From: Thermomonas sp.
GTDB lineage: Bacteria > Pseudomonadota > Gammaproteobacteria > Xanthomonadales > Xanthomonadaceae
Assembly (NCBI GenBank): GCA_024711415.1
Contig: JANJSW010000288.1
Coordinates: 1 to 7,527, forward strand
DNA length: 7,527 nucleotides
Direction: 5' to 3'
This document shows, one piece after another, positions 5,772 through 7,527 of the stretch (the stretch's first letter is position 1; each line of letters starts with the position of its first letter). The translations under genes were made by a program, and so were the position numbers. Below the pieces are notes generated by a model. It worked only from the letters and a program-made list of their open reading frames with translations, did no database searches and was not told the origin of the DNA.

Positions 5772-7527
5772 ATGCCGACACCGCGCCCGCTTGCCATCGC
5801 CCTGGTCATCGCCCTTGCCACTGGACTGGCCTCGCCCGCCGGGATGGCCGCGAAGAAGAAGCCGGCGCAGAAGAAGGCAGCGACGCCCCCGGCCTGCGCC
5901 GATTTCTACGCCGAAGCCAACAAGGGCTGGCTGGTCGCCAACCCGATGCCGACCAGCGGCGCGATTTCCGCGCTGGGTCAGCTCAGCGCGCGCGCGCAGC
6001 AGCAGCAACGCGATCTGCTGGATGGCGCCATGAATGCGCCGCAGAACAACGTGCAGAAGCTGCTGGGCGATTTCTGGGCCAGCGGGCTGGACGAAGCCGC
6101 GGTGGAGCGCGACGGCGCCGCGCCGGTGGCGCCGCTGCTCAAGCGCATCGATTCGATCCGCAAACCGAAGGACATCGCGCCGGCCATCGCCGCCCTGCAT
6201 CATGTCGGCATTCCCGTCGCCTTCCATTTCGGCGCCGACATCGACCTGCGCGACCTCGACCGCCACCTCGGCTACTTCAGCCAAGGCGGTCTGGGCCTGC
6301 CCGACCCCGCCTACTACACCCGCGAAGACGCCGATACCAAGGCGCTGGTCGCACGCTACGCCGATTACATCCGCAAGATCCTCGCGCTGACCGGCGTGGC
6401 GCAGAAGGACATCGAAGCCCAGACGGCACTGGTGCTGGACCTGGAAAAGCGCATCGCCAGCCTGGCGCGCCCGCTGGTGGACCTGCGCGATCCGCGCAAC
6501 ACCTTCGCGCCCGTCGCCACCGCCGGGCTCGGCAAGCAGTACCGCAACCTCCAGCTGGATGCGTTCCTGCAGGTGCAGGGTGTGAACGACGACACCGTGT
6601 CGCTGGCCAATCCGGCGATGTTCGCCCAACTCGATGCACTGGTCGGCTCGCTCAAGCCCAGCCAGTGGCAGGCCTACCTGCGCTGGCGGGTGGGCGATGC
6701 GATGGCGCCCTACCTGTCGAAGTCCTGGCGCGAAGCCGCGTTCGGTTTCCGCGGCAAGGTGCTGCTGGGCCAGGCCGAACCCGCACCGCGCTGGCAGCAG
6801 ACGCTGGACGCGATCAACCTGGCCGCCGGCCCGATGCTGGGCCGCGAGTACGCCGCCGCGCACCTGCCGGACGTCACCCGCAAGCAGGCCGAAGCCATCG
6901 CCGACCAGATCCGCGATGCGCTGGTGAAGCAGGTGGGCACCAGCAGCCTGCTGGGCGAACCTGCGAAGGACGAAGCGCGCAGGAAGCTCGAACGCCTGCG
7001 CATCGAAATCGGCACCCCGCGCTACGACCTCGACTACACCGTGCAGCCGATGGGCCGCGGCAGCTTCGGCGGCAACATGCTGATCGCCTCCACCTGGCGC
7101 CATCGCCAGGAGATGAAGCGGATCGGCAAGGGCAACGCCAACCGCCGCTGGAACGTGCTGCCGCAGCAGCCGGCGCTGGCCTACGACCTTGCCCACAATC
7201 GCCTGATCGTCACCGCCGCCATGCTGCAGGCGCCGGTGCTGGACATGGCGATGCCGGTGGACGCGCAGTACGGCGCATTCGGCGCACTGGTCGGCCACGA
7301 GCTCAGCCACGCCATCGACGGCCGCGGCCGCCATCTCGACGCCAAGGGCGAGATCCGAGACTGGTGGGGTGCCGGCGAAGCCGGCGCCTGGGACGCGCTG
7401 GCGCAGAAGGTAGTGGCGCTGTATGCCGCTCTGCCGTATCCCGGCCTGGCCGGCACCAAGGTGGACGGCGCACTGACCCGCGACGAGAACATCGCCGACC
7501 TGGCCGGGCTGGAGCTGGCGCATGCCG
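5772..7527 (+). CDS. Secreted M13 family zinc metallopeptidase (neprilysin/PepO type), 3' end cut off
   Basis: The frame is open from the ATG at 5772 to the window end: 585 codons of an expected 650-700, so the C-terminal part of the zinc domain is missing. An N-terminal signal peptide (about MPTPRPLAIALVIALATGLASPAGMA) is followed by a lysine-rich linker and the M13 N-terminal signature in altered form (DFYAEANKGWL). The zinc site is intact: HELSH at 509-513 with Glu510 as catalytic residue, then ENIAD at 572-576 giving the third zinc ligand (Glu572) and the conserved Asp576. The upstream NAYY substrate-binding motif of neprilysin is replaced by ALAY at 468-471, though the following NRLIVTAAMLQAP matches the family. 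M13 enzymes cleave peptides on the amino side of hydrophobic residues. The ribosome site is weak (GAG nine bases upstream); the start is fixed by the signal peptide. It is divergent from the OPT gene, suggesting shared control of peptide use. Confidence 0.92.
   Translation, partial: MPTPRPLAIALVIALATGLASPAGMAAKKKPAQKKAATPPACADFYAEANKGWLVANPMPTSGAISALGQLSARAQQQQRDLLDGAMNAPQNNVQKLLGDFWASGLDEAAVERDGAAPVAPLLKRIDSIRKPKDIAPAIAALHHVGIPVAFHFGADIDLRDLDRHLGYFSQGGLGLPDPAYYTREDADTKALVARYADYIRKILALTGVAQKDIEAQTALVLDLEKRIASLARPLVDLRDPRNTFAPVATAGLGKQYRNLQLDAFLQVQGVNDDTVSLANPAMFAQLDALVGSLKPSQWQAYLRWRVGDAMAPYLSKSWREAAFGFRGKVLLGQAEPAPRWQQTLDAINLAAGPMLGREYAAAHLPDVTRKQAEAIADQIRDALVKQVGTSSLLGEPAKDEARRKLERLRIEIGTPRYDLDYTVQPMGRGSFGGNMLIASTWRHRQEMKRIGKGNANRRWNVLPQQPALAYDLAHNRLIVTAAMLQAPVLDMAMPVDAQYGAFGALVGHELSHAIDGRGRHLDAKGEIRDWWGAGEAGAWDALAQKVVALYAALPYPGLAGTKVDGALTRDENIADLAGLELAHA

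Noticed and set aside
5556..7523. A 655-codon open frame on the minus strand opposite the M13 gene
   Set aside because: The plus-strand M13 protein has a signal peptide and intact zinc site, while the antisense product is rich in Gln, His, Arg and Gly without recognisable motifs. It is a GC-bias shadow.

Overview
The window comes from a GC-rich chromosome with strong third-position G/C bias. Gene content, protein style and the GCTAAACTCG-type promoter core fit a gammaproteobacterium of the Xanthomonadaceae/Lysobacteraceae group (Lysobacter, Luteimonas, Pseudoxanthomonas, Stenotrophomonas and relatives). This placement is inference from the sequence alone. There are no RNA genes, mobile elements, CRISPR arrays or sequence islands of foreign composition, and no gene-free stretch longer than about 180 bases.

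Layout, right to left along the minus strand. An OPT-family oligopeptide transporter (5589 to 3619) is followed by a secreted S9 prolyl-oligopeptidase-family peptidase resembling dipeptidyl peptidase 5 (3559 to 1493). Then comes a DUF819 integral membrane protein (1376 to 123), and finally the first 24 codons of a small arginine-rich protein that leaves the window at base 1. The gaps are 59, 116 and 50 bases, so the genes could share a transcript. However, a perfect UUCG-loop hairpin with a U-rich tail lies between the transporter and the peptidase, and GC-rich stem-loops lie in the other two gaps. Expression is therefore probably graded or split rather than uniform.

Divergent from this block, on the plus strand, is a secreted M13 (neprilysin/PepO-type) zinc metallopeptidase that starts at 5772 and is cut by the right edge. 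The 182-base divergent spacer holds a plausible extended -10 promoter for the metallopeptidase, a weak candidate promoter for the transporter, and a nested GC-rich inverted repeat.

Together the genes suggest peptide scavenging. Two exported peptidases would shorten peptides in the periplasm, the OPT protein would carry peptides through the inner membrane, and the DUF819 protein may be a second transporter of unknown substrate. I found no clear sign of a wholly new system. The points most worth checking are the two-fold internal repeat of the DUF819 protein, the intra-cluster hairpin, and the altered substrate-binding motif of the M13 peptidase.
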